A stretch of 18,358 nt of DNA, taken from positions 50,352-68,709 of the forward strand of contig DLMX01000065.1 of the NCBI GenBank assembly GCA_002479405.1, written 5' to 3'. A program made the position numbers and the translations under genes. The stretch is from Methylophilaceae bacterium UBA7525. GTDB lineage: Bacteria; Pseudomonadota; Gammaproteobacteria; Burkholderiales; Methylophilaceae. The notes beneath the pieces are model-generated. The model saw nothing but the letters and a program-made list of their open reading frames with translations, was not told where the DNA came from and did no database searches. Below, piece after piece: positions 1 to 8,499 of this stretch (positions within the stretch are counted from its first letter, which is position 1; every line of letters starts with the position of its first letter).

Positions 1-705
1 GCGGTACTGATGAAACAGCTGGAAACCCGCATGGGCCAGTGCATCCTGACCTGCCCAACGGCCGCCGCTTTCTCCGGCATCGAAGGCAGCAAGGAAGAAG
101 TAACCCCAATCAGCCTCGGCAAGAACCTGCGCTTCTTCGGCGACGGTTTCCAGATTTCCAAGCAATTCGGCGGCAAACGTTACTGGCGCGTGCCGGTGAT
201 GGACGGCGAGTTCATCACCGAGGAAACCACCGGCATGGTGCGTGCTGTCGGCGGCGGCAACTTCCTGGTGCTGGCTGAATCACAGCCTCAGGCACTGGCT
301 GCCTGTGAAGCGGCAATCGAAGCCATGAAGAAGATTCCCAACGTCATCATGCCTTTCCCCGGCGGGGTCGTACGCTCCGGCTCCAAGGTCGGCTCCAGGT
401 ACAAGGCCATGTTCGCCTCGACCAACGACGCATTCTGCCCGACACTTAAAGGCCTGACCAAAACTGAACTGTCGCCCGACATCGAGTCGGTGATGGAAAT
501 CGTCATCGACGGCCTGACCGACCTCGACATCCGCAAGGCGACCCGCGTCGGTATCGCCGCCGCCTGCGAACTGGGTGCGAAAAACGGCATCAAACGAATT
601 TCGGCAGGCAATTATGGCGGCAAGCTGGGACAGTTTCAGTTCCATCTGCGCGACATCATGGCCGACCCGACCCTGAACGACCTGACTGCGGAAGTACAAG
701 CATGA
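1..705 (+). CDS. fhcD: Formylmethanofuran:tetrahydromethanopterin formyltransferase (FhcD/Ftr), 5' end missing
   Basis: The reading frame is open from base 1 and ends in TGA at 703-705, giving 234 residues of a family usually near 300, so roughly 65 N-terminal residues lie outside the window. Family hallmarks I recognise are GDGFQ, WRVPVMDGEF, the glycine-rich GGGNFLVLAE, PFPGGVVRSGSKVGS, ASTNDAFCPTL, and the C-terminal RISAGNYGGKLG. In methylotrophic bacteria FhcD is the transferase of the cytoplasmic Fhc complex. It moves the formyl group from formyl-H4MPT to a methanofuran-like cofactor, which FhcA then hydrolyses to formate. The first in-frame ATG (10) is internal to the family alignment and is not the start. 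The TGA overlaps the fhcC ATG by 4 bp (ATGA), so the two are translationally coupled. Function is assigned by family resemblance. Confidence 0.95.
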   Translation, partial: AVLMKQLETRMGQCILTCPTAAAFSGIEGSKEEVTPISLGKNLRFFGDGFQISKQFGGKRYWRVPVMDGEFITEETTGMVRAVGGGNFLVLAESQPQALAACEAAIEAMKKIPNVIMPFPGGVVRSGSKVGSRYKAMFASTNDAFCPTLKGLTKTELSPDIESVMEIVIDGLTDLDIRKATRVGIAAACELGAKNGIKRISAGNYGGKLGQFQFHLRDIMADPTLNDLTAEVQA

Positions 706-1508
706 GCGCTCTGACCTTTACTCTCAAAACAGCGTTGCAGCAACGTGTGGATTTATCCGCGCTGACGCCGGACCAGCTTGCTGGCAAATCCAAGGCGGAT
801 ATTGCAGCCATCTTGTTGCCATACGGCAGGAAACAATTACGTGTCGATGATGCCTTCGACCTGCATGGCGAGGATACCGCCAATATCGTCTTTGCCAACA
901 GCGATGCCAAGCTGGATTACATCGGCAGCAAGATGAAATCCGGCACGATCACCGTCAATGGCGACGCCGGCGCCTACCTCGGTTTTCAGATAGACGGCGG
1001 CGAACTGACCGTGCATGGCGATGTAGATGCTTACGCTGCCAGCGGCATGTCCGGCGGCCTGATACACATTCACGGCAATGCAGGCGACTTCCTGGCGGCC
1101 GCCATTCCCGGTGATCGCAAGGGCATGAAAGGCGGCACCGTGATCGTTACCGGCAATGCGGGCGATCGTGTCGGCGACCAAATGCGCCGCGGCACCCTGC
1201 TGATAGAAGGCAATGCCGGCAGCTACTGCGCTTCGCGCATGCTGGCCGGCACCATCGGCGTGCTGGGCACAGTCGGCGCCTATGTAGGCTATGGCATGCG
1301 GCGCGGCACCCTGCTACTGACCAGCAAACCGGTCATGCATGCCACTCTGCAGGATTGCGGCGCACACACGCTGCCTTATCTAAGCCTGATGTTCAAGTCT
1401 TTTGGTGAATTACCGAGCAAATTCGCTAAAATAGACAAGAATCGCGTGCAGCGTTACGCAGGGGACATCGCCAATGACGGCAAGGGCGAGATACTGATCT
1501 TGCAGTAA
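702..1508 (+). CDS. fhcC: Formyltransferase/hydrolase complex subunit C (FhcC)
   Basis: The protein has 268 residues. From about residue 73 to 209 it carries tandem repeats of the type G-x-x-M-x-x-G-x-[IL]-x-[VI]-x-G-[DN]-[AV]-G, such as IGSKMKSGTITVNGDAG and GDQMRRGTLLIEGNAG. These form the right-handed beta-helix shared by formylmethanofuran dehydrogenase subunit C and the C-terminal domain of glutamate synthase. In bacteria FhcC is a structural partner of FhcA, FhcB and FhcD in the complex that releases formate from formyl-H4MPT. The gene begins on the ATGA that ends fhcD, so it depends on coupled translation. The formate dehydrogenase genes follow after 47 bp, which places the producer and the consumer of formate side by side. 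The length is normal and I see no disruption. Confidence 0.95.
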   Translation: MSALTFTLKTALQQRVDLSALTPDQLAGKSKADIAAILLPYGRKQLRVDDAFDLHGEDTANIVFANSDAKLDYIGSKMKSGTITVNGDAGAYLGFQIDGGELTVHGDVDAYAASGMSGGLIHIHGNAGDFLAAAIPGDRKGMKGGTVIVTGNAGDRVGDQMRRGTLLIEGNAGSYCASRMLAGTIGVLGTVGAYVGYGMRRGTLLLTSKPVMHATLQDCGAHTLPYLSLMFKSFGELPSKFAKIDKNRVQRYAGDIANDGKGEILILQ

Positions 1509-1555
1509 AAACATCATCAACCTAATAGCTCAAAATTTTAAGAGGCAGTGTTTAC

Positions 1556-3268
1556 ATGTCGCAAGTTGAAGCACCTACCGCAGTGATAGACCAATCCCTG
1601 TTGAAGAAAAAACAGGGCAAACCCAAAGGCCGCATGGTGGACCCTGCCGCTCGTGAAGAGATTGCCGCCCTGCTCGGCGATGCTTCACGTGCACCGGACA
1701 TGCTGATCGAGCACCTGCACAAGATTCAGGACAAATACGGTCACATTTCCTCGCGCCATCTGGCGGCACTGGCTGCAGAAATGAAACTGTCGCAGACCGA
1801 AGCCTATGAAGTCGCGACCTTCTATCATCATTTCGACGTCGTCAAGGAAGGCCAAACGCCGCCGCCGGCGCTGACCGTGCGCGTCTGCGAATCGGTGACC
1901 TGCGACATGTTCGGCGCCCGTGAGCTGATCAGCAAGCTGAAGGACAGCCTGGGCGATGGTGTACGCGTACAACCCGTCCCATGCGTTGGCCGTTGCCAGC
2001 ACGCCCCAGTCGCGGTGGTCGGCCAGAATCCGGTGGACCACGCCGACGTACCGAGCGTACTGGAAAAGGTCGAAGCCAAAGCGACCAAGGCGGCAGTGAG
2101 CAACTATATTTCGTTCGAGCAATACAAGGCCAATGGTGGCTACCAACTCTATCAGGACTGTGTCGCCGACAAGCACACTCCTGAATACATCATGGGCATC
2201 ATGGAAGACTCCGGCCTTCGCGGCCTCGGTGGCGCCGGCTTCCCGGTCGGCCGCAAATGGCGCATCGTCGCAGGCTACGAAGCCCCCCGCTACATGGCGG
2301 TCAATATCGACGAAGGCGAACCCGGCACGTTCAAGGACAGGCACTACCTGGAACTCGATCCGCACCGCTTCCTCGAAGGCATGCTGGTCGCGGCCTGGGT
2401 GGTCGGCATCAGCAAGATCTGGATCTACCTGCGTGACGAATATGCCGGTTGCCGCCAGATTCTGGAAACCGAACTGGCCAAACTGAAAGCCAATCCACCG
2501 GCCGCCATGCCGGAGATCGAGCTGCGCCGCGGTGCCGGCGCCTACATCTGCGGCGAGGAATCGGCCATGGTCGAATCCATCGAAGGCAAACGCGGCATGC
2601 CGCGCCTGCGCCCGCCTTTCCTCGCCGAAGTCGGCCTGTTCGGCCGTCCGACGCTGGAACACAACATGGAATCCGTTTACTGGGTACGCGATCTGGTGGA
2701 AAAAGGCGCGCAATGGTTCACCTCCTATGGCCGACACGAACGCAAAGGCCTGCGCTCCTTCTCAGTCAGCGGCCGCGTGAAGAAACCGGGCGTGCACCTC
2801 GCCCCCGCCGGCATTACCATACGCGAACTGATCGACGAGTATTGCGGCGGCATGCTGGATGGCCATGAATTCTACGGTTACTTCCCGGGCGGCGCTTCCG
2901 GCGGCATCTTGCCGGCCAGCATGGGCGATATCCCGCTCGATTTTGACACCCTGAACCAATACGGCTGCTTCATCGGTTCCGCCGCCGTGGTCGTCTTCTC
3001 GCAACATGACAAGGCGCGCGATCTGGCACTGAATGCCATCAAGTTCTTTGAAGATGAATCCTGCGGACAATGCACGCCATGCCGTGCAGGTACTTCCAAG
3101 GCCGTCAAACTGATGGAAAAAGCGCAGTGGGACCAACCGCTGCTGGAAGAACTTTCCAGCGCCATGATGGACGCTTCGATCTGCGGTCTGGGCCAGGCCG
3201 CACCAAACCCGATCCGCAGTGTCATCAAGTACTTCCCTGACGAATTGACTGGCTTATCAGCCAAGTAG
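1556..3268 (+). CDS. fdh1B: NAD-dependent formate dehydrogenase, beta (diaphorase) subunit, NuoE-NuoF fusion
   Basis: This 570-residue protein fuses two modules. Residues about 30-180 are NuoE-like with [2Fe-2S] ligands C111, C116, C143 and C147. Residues about 190-560 are NuoF-like: the FMN/NADH site includes GLGGAGFPVGRKW near 223, NIDEGEPGTFKDRH near 250 and RRGAGAYICGEESA near 324, and C503, C506, C509 and C543 fit the C-terminal [4Fe-4S] cluster. The arrangement and length match FDH1B of Methylobacterium, the subunit that passes electrons from formate through FMN to NAD+ in the cytoplasm. An AGAGG ribosome-binding site (1541-1545) precedes the ATG. fdh1A follows 11 bp later, so the two subunits are made from one transcript. 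Similar fusions occur in NAD-linked hydrogenases, but the partner subunit settles the assignment. Confidence 0.95.
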   Translation: MSQVEAPTAVIDQSLLKKKQGKPKGRMVDPAAREEIAALLGDASRAPDMLIEHLHKIQDKYGHISSRHLAALAAEMKLSQTEAYEVATFYHHFDVVKEGQTPPPALTVRVCESVTCDMFGARELISKLKDSLGDGVRVQPVPCVGRCQHAPVAVVGQNPVDHADVPSVLEKVEAKATKAAVSNYISFEQYKANGGYQLYQDCVADKHTPEYIMGIMEDSGLRGLGGAGFPVGRKWRIVAGYEAPRYMAVNIDEGEPGTFKDRHYLELDPHRFLEGMLVAAWVVGISKIWIYLRDEYAGCRQILETELAKLKANPPAAMPEIELRRGAGAYICGEESAMVESIEGKRGMPRLRPPFLAEVGLFGRPTLEHNMESVYWVRDLVEKGAQWFTSYGRHERKGLRSFSVSGRVKKPGVHLAPAGITIRELIDEYCGGMLDGHEFYGYFPGGASGGILPASMGDIPLDFDTLNQYGCFIGSAAVVVFSQHDKARDLALNAIKFFEDESCGQCTPCRAGTSKAVKLMEKAQWDQPLLEELSSAMMDASICGLGQAAPNPIRSVIKYFPDELTGLSAK

Positions 3269-3279
3269 GAAATCGAATC

Positions 3280-6075
3280 ATGAACGCACCCAGCCACCTG
3301 CCAAAAACCATCGCCTTCAACCTGAATGGCGAATCCGTCGAAGCCTTCGAGGGCGAGACCATTATCCAGGCCGCCCAGCGCCACGGCGTTGAGATTCCGC
3401 ATCTGTGCTACACCGAGGGACTACGGCCGGACGGCAACTGCCGCGCCTGCATGGTCGAGATCAAGGGTGAACGGGTGCTGGCGCCCTCCTGCTGCCGTGC
3501 TCCCAAGGCCGACATGGAAGTCACCAGCAACAGCGAACGTGCCGTGGCCTCGCAGAAGATGGTGCTGGAACTGCTGTTGTCCGACATGCCCAGCGCGCAA
3601 GGCAAACAGGATTACAAACCGGACAATGAACTGACCTATTGGGCGAACAAGATGGGCGTCGCCAATCCGCGTTTCGAACCGCGCATGTCGCCTGATGCCG
3701 ACCTTTCCAACCCGGCCATCGCCGTCAACCTCGATGCCTGCATCCAGTGCACACGCTGCGTGCGCGCCTGCCGCGAAGAGCAGGTCAATGACGTCATTGG
3801 TTACGCCTTCCGTGGCGCACATTCCGAGATCGTTTTCGACATGGGCGACCCTATGGGCGACTCTACCTGCGTCACCTGCGGCGAATGCGTACAAGCCTGC
3901 CCGACCGGCGCTCTGGCTCCTGCGAAGAACGCTGCTCTGGTCGTACCGGACAAGACCGTGGATTCGGTCTGCCCCTATTGCGGCGTCGGCTGCCAGCTCA
4001 CCTACCACGTCAAGGACAACCGCATCGTCCAGGTCACCGGCAAGGACGGTCCGGCCAATCAGGGCCGCCTATGTGTCAAGGGCCGCTACGGTTTCGACTA
4101 CCCGAAACACCAGCATCGTCTGACCAAACCGCTGATCCGGAAGGCGGATGCACCAAAATTGGCCAACTTCGTCATGGATCCGGCCAATCCGTTTGCCACA
4201 TTCCGCGAAGCGAGCTGGGAAGAGGCACTGGATCTCGCTGCCAGCGGCTTCAAAAAAATCATCAAGGAAAAAGGCAAGTATGCGCTGGCCGGCTTCGGTT
4301 CGGCCAAGGGCAGCAATGAGGAAGCCTACCTGTTCCAGAAACTGGTACGCACCGGTTTTGGCACCAACAACGTTGACCACTGCACTCGCCTTTGCCATGC
4401 CTCCTCGGTAGTTGCTCTGCTGGAAGGCGTCGGCTCCGGCGCGGTATCCAACCCGATTGCGGACGTACAGTACGCTGAAGTGATTGTCGTCATCGGCGCC
4501 AACCCCATCGTCAACCACCCGGTTGCGGCGAGCTTCATCAAGAACGCCGTGAAGAAAGGCGCCAAGCTGGTGCTGATGGATCCACGCCGTACCGAACTGG
4601 CACGTCTGGCCACACACCATCTGGCCTTCAAGCCGGATACTGACGTCGCCATGCTCAATGCCATGCTCAACGTCATCATCACCGAAGGCCTGGCAGACGA
4701 GGAATTTATCCGAAACCGCACCGAAAATTACGAGGCGCTGAAGGCCAACGTCCTGGATTACACACCGGAATTGATGGCACCGATCTGCGGTATCGACGCA
4801 GAAACCTTGCGCCAGGTTGCCAGACTATATGCCACCTCCAAGGGTTCGATCATCCTCTGGGGTATGGGTGTCTCGCAACACGTACACGGCACCGACAATG
4901 CACGCTGCCTGATCGCACTGTCCATGGTCACCGGCCAGGTCGGCCGTCGTGGTACCGGCCTGCATCCACTGCGCGGCCAGAACAACGTACAGGGCGCCTC
5001 CGACGTTGGCCTGATTCCGATGAGTTTCCCGGACTATGTCCGCGTCGACAACCCGGAAGCCCACGCCAAGTTCGAAGCATTGTGGAAAACCGAACTCGAC
5101 AGCAAGCCTGGCCTGACCGTGGTCGAGATCATCGATGCCGCTTGCGAAGGCAAGATCACCGGCATGTATATCGAGGGTGAGAACCCTGCCATGTCCGATC
5201 CCGACGCCAACCATGCCCGTGCCGGTCTTGCCGCGCTCGATCATCTGGTAGTACAGGACATCTTCATGACCGAGACTGCCTATCTGGCCGATGTCATCCT
5301 GCCGGCCAGCACCCATGCAGAAAAACTCGGCACCTTCACCAACACTGACCGCCTGGTGCAGATCGGCCGTCCTGCACTGACCCCTCCGGGTGATGCACGC
5401 CAGGACCTGTGGATCATCCAGGAACTGGGCAAGCGTCTTGGCCTGCCATGGAATTATGCCGGCCCTGAAGACGTGTTCAACGAAATGCGCCAAGCCATGC
5501 CAAGCATTGCCGGCATCACATGGCAACGTCTGGAAAACGAAGGCGGCGTCACCTACCCTTGCGAGCAGGAAGGCGATCCGGGTCAGGAAGTCATTTTCGA
5601 GGATCAGTTCCCTCGCCCCAACGGCCGCGCCAAACTGGTACCGGCCGATATCATCCCGGCCGCCGAACGTCCAGACAGCGAATACCCGATGGTGCTGATT
5701 ACCGGTCGCATGTTGGAGCACTGGCATACCGGCAGCATGACACGCCGCGCAAGCGTGCTGGATGCCATCGAACCGGCACCGACCATCAGCATCCACCCGC
5801 TGGATCTGGAAGCTGTAGGCGCCAAGGCTGGCGATATCCTGACCGTCGAATCACGCCGCGGCGAAATCTCGCTGATCGCGCGTGTCGATGACGGCATACC
5901 GCAAGGTTCGGTCTTCATCGCTTTCTGCTACTACGAAGCGGCGGCCAACCTGCTGACCAATCCGGCACTGGATCCGTTCGCCAAGATCGCCGAAGTGAAA
6001 TATTGTGCAGTCCGGTTGAAGAAAGGCGGCAAACTGCCTACCGATCTCGGCTATCACAGCACGGCTGCAGTTTGA
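3280..6075 (+). CDS. fdh1A: NAD-dependent formate dehydrogenase, alpha (catalytic) subunit, FDH1A type
   Basis: The 931-residue subunit oxidises formate to CO2 at a Mo- or W-bis-MGD centre. In order: a NuoG-like [2Fe-2S] ferredoxin domain (C43, C54, C57, C71); two ferredoxin-type [4Fe-4S] motifs (C154, C157, C160, C164 and C197, C200, C203, C207); the cofactor-proximal [4Fe-4S] (C231, C234, C238, C265); then the molybdopterin oxidoreductase fold. C372-H373, inside RLCHASSV, is the expected metal ligand and neighbouring histidine, so this is a cysteine and not a selenocysteine enzyme. No Cys or His lies between C72 and C154, so the His-Cys3 cluster of NuoG is absent; as I recall, this is also true of Methylobacterium FDH1A, whose metal is tungsten. 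Sequence alone cannot choose Mo or W. The ribosome-binding site TAGGA overlaps the fdh1B stop codon. Confidence 0.95.
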   Translation: MNAPSHLPKTIAFNLNGESVEAFEGETIIQAAQRHGVEIPHLCYTEGLRPDGNCRACMVEIKGERVLAPSCCRAPKADMEVTSNSERAVASQKMVLELLLSDMPSAQGKQDYKPDNELTYWANKMGVANPRFEPRMSPDADLSNPAIAVNLDACIQCTRCVRACREEQVNDVIGYAFRGAHSEIVFDMGDPMGDSTCVTCGECVQACPTGALAPAKNAALVVPDKTVDSVCPYCGVGCQLTYHVKDNRIVQVTGKDGPANQGRLCVKGRYGFDYPKHQHRLTKPLIRKADAPKLANFVMDPANPFATFREASWEEALDLAASGFKKIIKEKGKYALAGFGSAKGSNEEAYLFQKLVRTGFGTNNVDHCTRLCHASSVVALLEGVGSGAVSNPIADVQYAEVIVVIGANPIVNHPVAASFIKNAVKKGAKLVLMDPRRTELARLATHHLAFKPDTDVAMLNAMLNVIITEGLADEEFIRNRTENYEALKANVLDYTPELMAPICGIDAETLRQVARLYATSKGSIILWGMGVSQHVHGTDNARCLIALSMVTGQVGRRGTGLHPLRGQNNVQGASDVGLIPMSFPDYVRVDNPEAHAKFEALWKTELDSKPGLTVVEIIDAACEGKITGMYIEGENPAMSDPDANHARAGLAALDHLVVQDIFMTETAYLADVILPASTHAEKLGTFTNTDRLVQIGRPALTPPGDARQDLWIIQELGKRLGLPWNYAGPEDVFNEMRQAMPSIAGITWQRLENEGGVTYPCEQEGDPGQEVIFEDQFPRPNGRAKLVPADIIPAAERPDSEYPMVLITGRMLEHWHTGSMTRRASVLDAIEPAPTISIHPLDLEAVGAKAGDILTVESRRGEISLIARVDDGIPQGSVFIAFCYYEAAANLLTNPALDPFAKIAEVKYCAVRLKKGGKLPTDLGYHSTAAV

Positions 6076-6118
6076 CAGGCTGCAGACCTTATCGTCTTGA
6101 AGGAAAGCAAAAGTCCTC

Positions 6119-6904
6119 ATGAAATTTGATCGCAACGGGCCCAACTGGCTCAACCTGCCCAATCTGCCGTTGACATTGAAAGTGCTGTTCATCGGCTATC
6201 TGCTGGTCATCGGCCTTGGCCTCTGCATGGCCGGCCTGCAGATCATGATGACGCACGGCATGGCCGACGGTAAAGTCGGTCTGTCGCTGGACGATGTGGT
6301 TTACAGCTACTACGGTAATCGCAACGGCACCACGCTGGAGAGCAAGCTGAACGGCTCCATGCAGGACAAGGCGCCGTTGGAAGTTCGCACCGAGATCATC
6401 AAATGGGCTCGCAAGGGTGCGCCGGAATCCGAGTGGGAGCCGCGCTTCCGCGAAGTCTTTGCACAGCACTGCATCAAGTGCCACAGTGCAATTCCCGGTA
6501 TTCCGAACTTCACACAATATGAGGATGTGCAGAAAGCCGCCGTCATCGATGAAGGTGCCAGCATCCAAAACCTGACGCGGGTTTCGCACATCCACCTGTT
6601 CGGCATCAGCTTCATTTTCTTTTTCATGGCGCTGATCTTCAGCCTTGCCGTCAACGTGCCACGCTGGCTGAAAGAGGTCACGATCGCCCTGCCGTTCGCC
6701 TTCCTGATTCTCGACGTCTTTTCCTGGTGGCTTACCAAATGGCACCCTGCATTTGCCTGGTTCACGATTATCGGAGGCTTCGGCTACAGTCTTGCATCCG
6801 CCTTCATGTGGTTCACCTGCATGTACCAGATGCTGATCATGTCGCGTAACGGCAAGGTCTACGGCAATGCCTGGGAAGCGGACATCCGGCTCGATGACCG
6901 ATAA
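6119..6904 (+). CDS. Four-helix membrane protein with one c-type heme motif, unknown function
   Basis: The protein has 261 residues. Hydrophobic segments at about 20-44, 157-178, 187-205 and 212-237 suggest four membrane helices. Between helices 1 and 2 a hydrophilic loop of about 110 residues carries C118-I-K-C121-H122, a covalent heme c motif, followed by the proline-rich AIPGIPNF typical of cytochrome c domains. Covalent heme attachment implies that this loop is periplasmic. H157 and H159 at the start of helix 2 could be further ligands. I do not recognise a named family. An AAGGAAA ribosome-binding site (6100-6106) and a 43-bp gap from fdh1A place it in the formate dehydrogenase operon. 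A role carrying electrons between formate oxidation and the respiratory chain is inference; FDH1 itself needs only NAD+. Confidence 0.75.
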   Translation: MKFDRNGPNWLNLPNLPLTLKVLFIGYLLVIGLGLCMAGLQIMMTHGMADGKVGLSLDDVVYSYYGNRNGTTLESKLNGSMQDKAPLEVRTEIIKWARKGAPESEWEPRFREVFAQHCIKCHSAIPGIPNFTQYEDVQKAAVIDEGASIQNLTRVSHIHLFGISFIFFFMALIFSLAVNVPRWLKEVTIALPFAFLILDVFSWWLTKWHPAFAWFTIIGGFGYSLASAFMWFTCMYQMLIMSRNGKVYGNAWEADIRLDDR

Positions 6905-6955
6905 ACGCCCATTGCCGCTTCCACAACCCATGCCGATGTTTGCCGCCCACCGAAT

Positions 6956-7915
6956 ATGCCACGCTATCTGACCGCCGCACTCTACAAGTTCGTCTCCTTG
7001 CCCGATTTCCGCGAATTGCGGGAACCTTTGCTGGCCTTTTGCGAATCCCACAACATCACCGGCACCCTGCTGCTGGCGGAAGAAGGCGTCAACGGCACCA
7101 TCGCCGGGCTGGAAGCAGATATCCGCGCCGTACTGGATTATCTGCACACGGCCGACATCTTCAAAGGCCGCTTGGCCGATCTCGAACACAAGGAGTCCTG
7201 GTCGGACAAGCAGCCGTTCTACCGGCTCAAGGTCAAGCTAAAGAAGGAAATTGTCACGCTCGGCGTGCCGGAAGTGAAACCCAGCGAGATGGCCGGCACC
7301 TACGTCAAGCCGGAAGACTGGAACGCGCTGATCAGCGATCCGGACGTCATCCTGATCGACACCCGCAACGATTACGAAGTCGGCATCGGCACCTTCAAGG
7401 GTGCCGTCAACCCCAAGACCCGCAGCTTTTCAGAACTGCCCTATTGGGTCGCGCAAAACCCGAGCCTGAAGGAAAAACCCAAGGTCGCCATGTTCTGCAC
7501 CGGCGGCATCCGCTGCGAGAAATCCACGGCCTACATGCGCAGCCTCGGTTATGACGAGGTCTATCACCTGCAGGGCGGCATTCTCAAATACCTGGAAACC
7601 GTGCCGGAGGAACAATCCATGTGGGAAGGCGAATGCTTCGTGTTCGACGAGCGGGTCTCGGTCGGTCACGGTCTGAAGCCGGGCGATTACCAGTTCTGCC
7701 GCGCCTGTCGCCTTCCACTGAGTCCCGAAGAGCGGCAATCACCGCTGTTCGAGCAGGGCATCAGTTGCCCGCATTGTCACGGCAAAGTCAGCGAAGAAAA
7801 GAAACGCGCACTGGCGGAGCGACAGAAACAGATCGAACTGGCGCAGAAGCGCCACGAGGTGCATGTCGGGGCAAAGTTCAAAACCAGAAACAAGCGCACT
7901 GATACGGCTGCTTAG
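6956..7915 (+). CDS. trhO: tRNA uridine(34) hydroxylase TrhO (rhodanese-like, YceA family)
   Basis: This 319-residue protein has the family architecture. The N-terminal acylphosphatase-like domain contains LLLAEEGVNGTIAG near residue 38. A rhodanese domain holds the active-site loop CTGGIRCEKS (C181 catalytic, C187 second cysteine). The C-terminal segment has two cysteine pairs (C248/C251 and C271/C274) that could bind a metal, then a charged tail. TrhO makes 5-hydroxyuridine at position 34 of certain tRNAs, the precursor of cmo5U. The ATG at 6956 begins MPRYLTAALYKFV, which matches where short-form members start; I see no good ribosome-binding site. It lies 51 bp behind the cytochrome gene on the same strand and may be read from that operon, although its role is unrelated. 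It converges with the YigZ gene across 3 bp. Confidence 0.92.
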   Translation: MPRYLTAALYKFVSLPDFRELREPLLAFCESHNITGTLLLAEEGVNGTIAGLEADIRAVLDYLHTADIFKGRLADLEHKESWSDKQPFYRLKVKLKKEIVTLGVPEVKPSEMAGTYVKPEDWNALISDPDVILIDTRNDYEVGIGTFKGAVNPKTRSFSELPYWVAQNPSLKEKPKVAMFCTGGIRCEKSTAYMRSLGYDEVYHLQGGILKYLETVPEEQSMWEGECFVFDERVSVGHGLKPGDYQFCRACRLPLSPEERQSPLFEQGISCPHCHGKVSEEKKRALAERQKQIELAQKRHEVHVGAKFKTRNKRTDTAA

Positions 7916-7918
7916 TTT

Positions 7919-8494
7919 TTATCCAGCTTTGCGAAGCTGATACTTGCCCTGCAATGCTGCAATATCCTTTGTCGGCACCGAGGCCAGCACCCTGACGTTG
8001 GCATCGAACTGCTTGTCCAGAATCCTGCCGTTGAGTTTCTCCAGCTCGCGGCTGAAGCTATCGAAACTGGCGTAATCCATCTCCAGCCGGACTTCCCCCA
8101 TCTCAACAAAAGGCACGAACCTTGCCGCATCCAGCGCCAACTTGGCCGTGCCGCCATAAGCCCGTGCCAAACCGCCGGTACCCAGGTTGATGCCGCCGTA
8201 ATAGCGAATCACCCCGACGCAGACATTAAGCAGCTTCTGTCCTTCGATATGCTGCAATATCGGCCTGCCAGCGGTGCCGGAAGGCTCGCCGGCATCATTC
8301 ATGCGCTGCACCAAGCCGTCCGGCGTTTTCAGCTGAAAGGCAAAAGCCAGATGGTGCGCATGCGGATGCTCGGACGCCAGCTTTCTCAGCATCTGCACCA
8401 CTTCCCTCTCGTTTGCGCAATGTGCGGCGAACGCGACAAACCGCGATTTATTGATGGTCTGCTCTGCCAGACCGGATTGCTGGATGGTTTGCAT
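7919..8494 (-). CDS. yigZ: YigZ/IMPACT family protein
   Basis: The protein has 191 residues. The IMPACT N-terminal signature is clear: NDAGEPSGTAGRPIL at 66-80, then RYYGGINLGTGGLARAYG at 97-114. The remaining C-terminal part corresponds to the DUF1949/ferredoxin-like domain of the bacterial YigZ branch. Eukaryotic IMPACT modulates the Gcn2 kinase through Gcn1; bacterial members are conserved but their activity is not settled. The start codon is 5 bp behind the stop of the diguanylate cyclase gene and has no obvious ribosome-binding site, so it is probably translationally coupled as the last gene of a three-gene operon. Its TAA lies 3 bp from the trhO TAG in convergent orientation. Identification is firm; cellular role is unknown. 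Confidence 0.92.
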   Translation of the reverse strand: MQTIQQSGLAEQTINKSRFVAFAAHCANEREVVQMLRKLASEHPHAHHLAFAFQLKTPDGLVQRMNDAGEPSGTAGRPILQHIEGQKLLNVCVGVIRYYGGINLGTGGLARAYGGTAKLALDAARFVPFVEMGEVRLEMDYASFDSFSRELEKLNGRILDKQFDANVRVLASVPTKDIAALQGKYQLRKAG

Positions 8495-8499
8495 ACGGC

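Noticed and set aside
1685..2737. Long - strand open frame (350 codons) opposite fdh1B
   Set aside because: It is antisense to a clear coding region and its sequence shows no domain; long antisense frames are common in GC-rich genes.
3280..6075. Missing His-Cys3 iron-sulfur cluster in the N-terminal part of the formate dehydrogenase alpha subunit
   Set aside because: At first it looked like loss of a cluster, but as I recall Methylobacterium FDH1A also lacks these residues, so it is a family trait.
6064..6085. Two GCTGCAG copies around the fdh1A stop codon as a regulatory hairpin
   Set aside because: A six-base self-complementary word repeated once is weak evidence, and no T run or conserved context supports it.
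7924..7939. Inverted repeat CAGCTT-TGCG-AAGCTG at the trhO/yigZ junction as a bidirectional terminator
   Set aside because: On neither strand is the stem followed by a T run; the T5 on the + strand precedes the stem. It also lies inside yigZ coding sequence.
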